Position numbers and translations under genes: made by a program. Of a stretch of 24,642 bases of DNA, positions 22,972 through 24,642 are shown in pieces. Source of the DNA: Desulfobacteraceae bacterium. GTDB taxonomy: Bacteria > Desulfobacterota > Desulfobacteria > Desulfobacterales > Desulfobacteraceae. The DNA lies in assembly GCA_003354055.1 (NCBI GenBank), contig PIVQ01000033.1:1-24642 (forward strand). Direction: 5' to 3'. A model generated the notes under the pieces. That model did not search any database. It saw nothing but the letters and a program-made list of their open reading frames with translations, and was not told where the DNA came from. Each line of letters starts with the position of its first letter. The first letter of the stretch is position 1.

Positions 22972-23769
22972 ATGACGCAAATGAAAATGGCTCCGTTTCC
23001 AATTCATACCCGCCCGGAAAAGAAACTTACGATTCGGTTTGCCGAAGAATTGGACTTTTTTTTGGCCAGACAGAATCGGCGTATTCCCCTTTTTTGTGAT
23101 GTCCGGCGCAGGGCATCGGTAAAAGATATTATCGAATCCTTTGGCGTCCCCCATACCGAAATCATGGAGATCCTTTTTAACGGGGTGCCTGTGGATTTTT
23201 CATTCATTCCTGAACATGGGGGACAGCTGATCTCGGCTGGCATAGAACCGCCTTTTGATGTGACGGCCAGACATCTGTTAAGGCAGAGCCCTCTGGCCAG
23301 GCTAAAATTTATTGCGGATCTGAACGTGATGAAATTGGGTCGTTATTTGCTGTTGCTCGGTTTTGATGTCTGTCTGGCCCGGCAGTTGACTGATGCGCAA
23401 ATTGCCGCTGCGGCTAAGAAAGAGCAAAGGATTGTGCTCACCCGGGATACCCGGCTTCTATGCCGGAAAAAAATTGAATTTGCGCGCCGGATAAGGACAT
23501 CGCAACCGATGGACCAGTTAAAGGAGACCATTGAATTTTTCGGTCTGTCTCCGGATCCTGACCTGTTTTTTACCCGGTGTTCAGCATGTAACATGGTCCT
23601 TGAACCTGTCACAAAGCTGAGTGTCTATCATCGGCTTGAGCCCAAAACACAAAAATATTTTCATCACTTTCGGGAATGCCCGGACTGTGGTCATATTTTT
23701 TGGAAGGGGTCGCATTATGATGCGATTCTGCATAGGTTTCGAGCGGCAGGCATCTTAGAAATCCATTGA
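22972..23769 (+). CDS. Ubiquitin-fold (MoaD-like) plus Mut7-C RNase domain protein
   Basis: About 265 residues in two parts. The N-terminal about 85 residues form a Mut7-C-associated ubiquitin-like domain (LTIRFAEELDFFLARQNR, VKDIIESFGVPHTEIMEILF, NGVPVDFSFIPEHGGQLI). The C-terminal part is the PIN-like Mut7-C domain: ARLKFIADLNVMKLGRYLLL, LGFD, RIVLTRDTRLL. It ends in a zinc ribbon with CSACN and CPDCGH. Predicted as an RNase, likely acting on RNA in the cytoplasm; substrate unknown. Start is uncertain: Met codons at 22972, 22981 and 22987 are close together and none has a ribosome site; a TTG at 22924 is also in frame. It precedes the DHH gene by 58 bases on the same strand. Confidence 0.85.
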   Translation: MTQMKMAPFPIHTRPEKKLTIRFAEELDFFLARQNRRIPLFCDVRRRASVKDIIESFGVPHTEIMEILFNGVPVDFSFIPEHGGQLISAGIEPPFDVTARHLLRQSPLARLKFIADLNVMKLGRYLLLLGFDVCLARQLTDAQIAAAAKKEQRIVLTRDTRLLCRKKIEFARRIRTSQPMDQLKETIEFFGLSPDPDLFFTRCSACNMVLEPVTKLSVYHRLEPKTQKYFHHFRECPDCGHIFWKGSHYDAILHRFRAAGILEIH

Positions 23770-23793
23770 TTTTAAGGGGGCCGCTGGTATAAT
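23766..23793 (+). promoter_or_regulatory. Promoter of the DHH-family gene (extended -10)
   Basis: TTGATT (23766-23771), 16-base spacer, TATAAT (23788-23793) with TGG directly before it. The consensus -10 with TGn extension predicts a start near 23800, so the DHH gene can be transcribed independently of the Mut7-C gene. Confidence 0.6.
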
Positions 23794-23827
23794 ACGGCTT
23801 TGACCTACCCCTGATATTTGAGGCACT

Positions 23828-24642
23828 ATGAAAATTATTACTACACACAAAGGGGCTGATTTTGATGCCCTGGCAAGCCTTGCGGCAGCCACCCTTGTCT
23901 ATCCCGATGCCAAACCCGTACTTCCGGGCTCAATAAATGGCAATCTCAAAGCCTTTTTATCCATCCACAAAGATCTTTTTAATTTTTATTCGCCAAAGGA
24001 AATTGATCTTGCGGATGTTGACACACTTATTGTGGTGGATACCCATACCTGGCAGCGAATTGACCAGCGGCTTCTGCCCCTGGCCAAAAAAGAGGCCTTA
24101 CAGATTATTGTCTGGGATCATCACAGCCAAGGTGATATGGAGGCTAAGGAAAAATATGTAAGGGAAACCGGTGCCACAGTTACCATGCTGGTCCAGGAAA
24201 TAGAGAAACTAAGAAAACTCATAACGCCAATCCAGGCCACCTTGTTTCTCATGGGGCTGTACGAGGATACCGGTAATCTGTCCTTTCCCTCCACCCTTGC
24301 CGAAGATGCCTATGCGGCCGGATTTCTTCTGGATAGGAGAGCGGACTTAAATATTCTGTCCACCTTTTTGAAACCGGCATACGGCAAGAAGCAGAAGGAT
24401 ATTCTCTTTGAGATGATTCAGTTGGCCGAGCGCAGCGAAATACCAGGCGGATTTACCATGAGTCTGTCGGAGATGGAAGTCAGCGGCCGGGTTCAGAATC
24501 TGGCCATGGTGCTTCAGATGTACAAGGAGATTGTGAATGTAGATGTGGCATTTGGAATTTTCAAGGACTCGGAGCGGGACAAGTGCATGGTCATCGGCCG
24601 AAGTGATGTTGATGAGGTCAACATCGGCTTTATGATGCGGAG
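23828..24642 (+). CDS. DHH phosphoesterase family protein, N-terminal part (probable DHH-CBS-tRNA nucleotidyltransferase type)
   Basis: An open frame of about 271 codons running off the right edge. The N-terminus MKIITTHKGADFDALASLAA carries the first DHH metal motif (HxxxDxD variant). VVDTHTW, IVWDHHSQGD (the DHH motif) and GLYEDTGNLSFPST follow in proper order, and the last about 70 residues lead into the DHHA1 part. In Deltaproteobacteria such N-termini are often joined to two CBS domains and a poly(A) polymerase/CCA-adding domain; KGADFDA and YEDTGNLSF fit that group, but the diagnostic parts are beyond the window. Stand-alone nanoRNase or c-di-AMP phosphodiesterase of the DHH-DHHA1 family is the alternative. 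GAGG four bases before the ATG. Confidence 0.82.
   Translation, partial: MKIITTHKGADFDALASLAAATLVYPDAKPVLPGSINGNLKAFLSIHKDLFNFYSPKEIDLADVDTLIVVDTHTWQRIDQRLLPLAKKEALQIIVWDHHSQGDMEAKEKYVRETGATVTMLVQEIEKLRKLITPIQATLFLMGLYEDTGNLSFPSTLAEDAYAAGFLLDRRADLNILSTFLKPAYGKKQKDILFEMIQLAERSEIPGGFTMSLSEMEVSGRVQNLAMVLQMYKEIVNVDVAFGIFKDSERDKCMVIGRSDVDEVNIGFMMR

Overview
The window looks like a chromosomal stretch of a mesophilic, Gram-negative sulfate-reducing bacterium of the Desulfobacter/Desulfobacteraceae type. This is inferred from the overall protein flavour, an IRP1-type aconitase next to a fatty-acyl-CoA ligase (complete oxidation), a heptose-kinase gene (LPS core), several hybrid sensor kinases, and moderate base composition. 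No phage, transposase, CRISPR or plasmid genes were seen. The taxon is not proven from this sequence alone.

Layout. 1-275 (-): 5' end of a membrane sensor. 428-3097 (-): aconitase, closed by a 12-bp hairpin. 3217-4950 (+): hybrid histidine kinase with its own promoter. 4972-6666 (-): acyl-CoA ligase, with a perfect -35 promoter and a TGAACA-A-TGTTCA operator-like site upstream. 6980-8350 (+): aspartate kinase. 8351-8561: two large hairpins between convergent genes. 8562-9284 (-): SH3/coiled-coil envelope protein.

9450-13849 (+) is a tight co-directional run: a diadenylate-cyclase-like (DAC/DisA_N) protein with an altered active-site motif, a small protein whose N-terminus alternates His at every second residue (stop/start overlap), a GAF-HD-GYP phosphodiesterase, and NagZ. 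This is the most interesting system in the window: a possible nucleotide-messenger maker and breaker encoded with a metal-binding protein and a cell-wall recycling enzyme.

13896-15993 (-): purM then tsaD. 16155-19133 (+): hom, thrH and the heptose kinase gene; hom plus thrH supply aspartate-semialdehyde to O-phosphohomoserine, and the aspartate kinase of the same pathway lies about 8 kb away. Then comes a segmental tandem duplication (about 19094-19402 and 19651-19943). Each unit carries the last codons of the heptose-kinase gene, a promoter, an initiator tRNA and two hairpins. Both tRNA copies share two U.U mismatches in the T stem.

20010-20357 (+): short hibernation factor HPF. 20569-22632 (-): REC-PAS-HK-REC hybrid kinase. 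22972-23769 (+): ubiquitin-fold/Mut7-C RNase protein. 23828-end (+): 5' part of a DHH phosphoesterase, probably the N-terminus of a DHH-CBS-tRNA nucleotidyltransferase-type protein.
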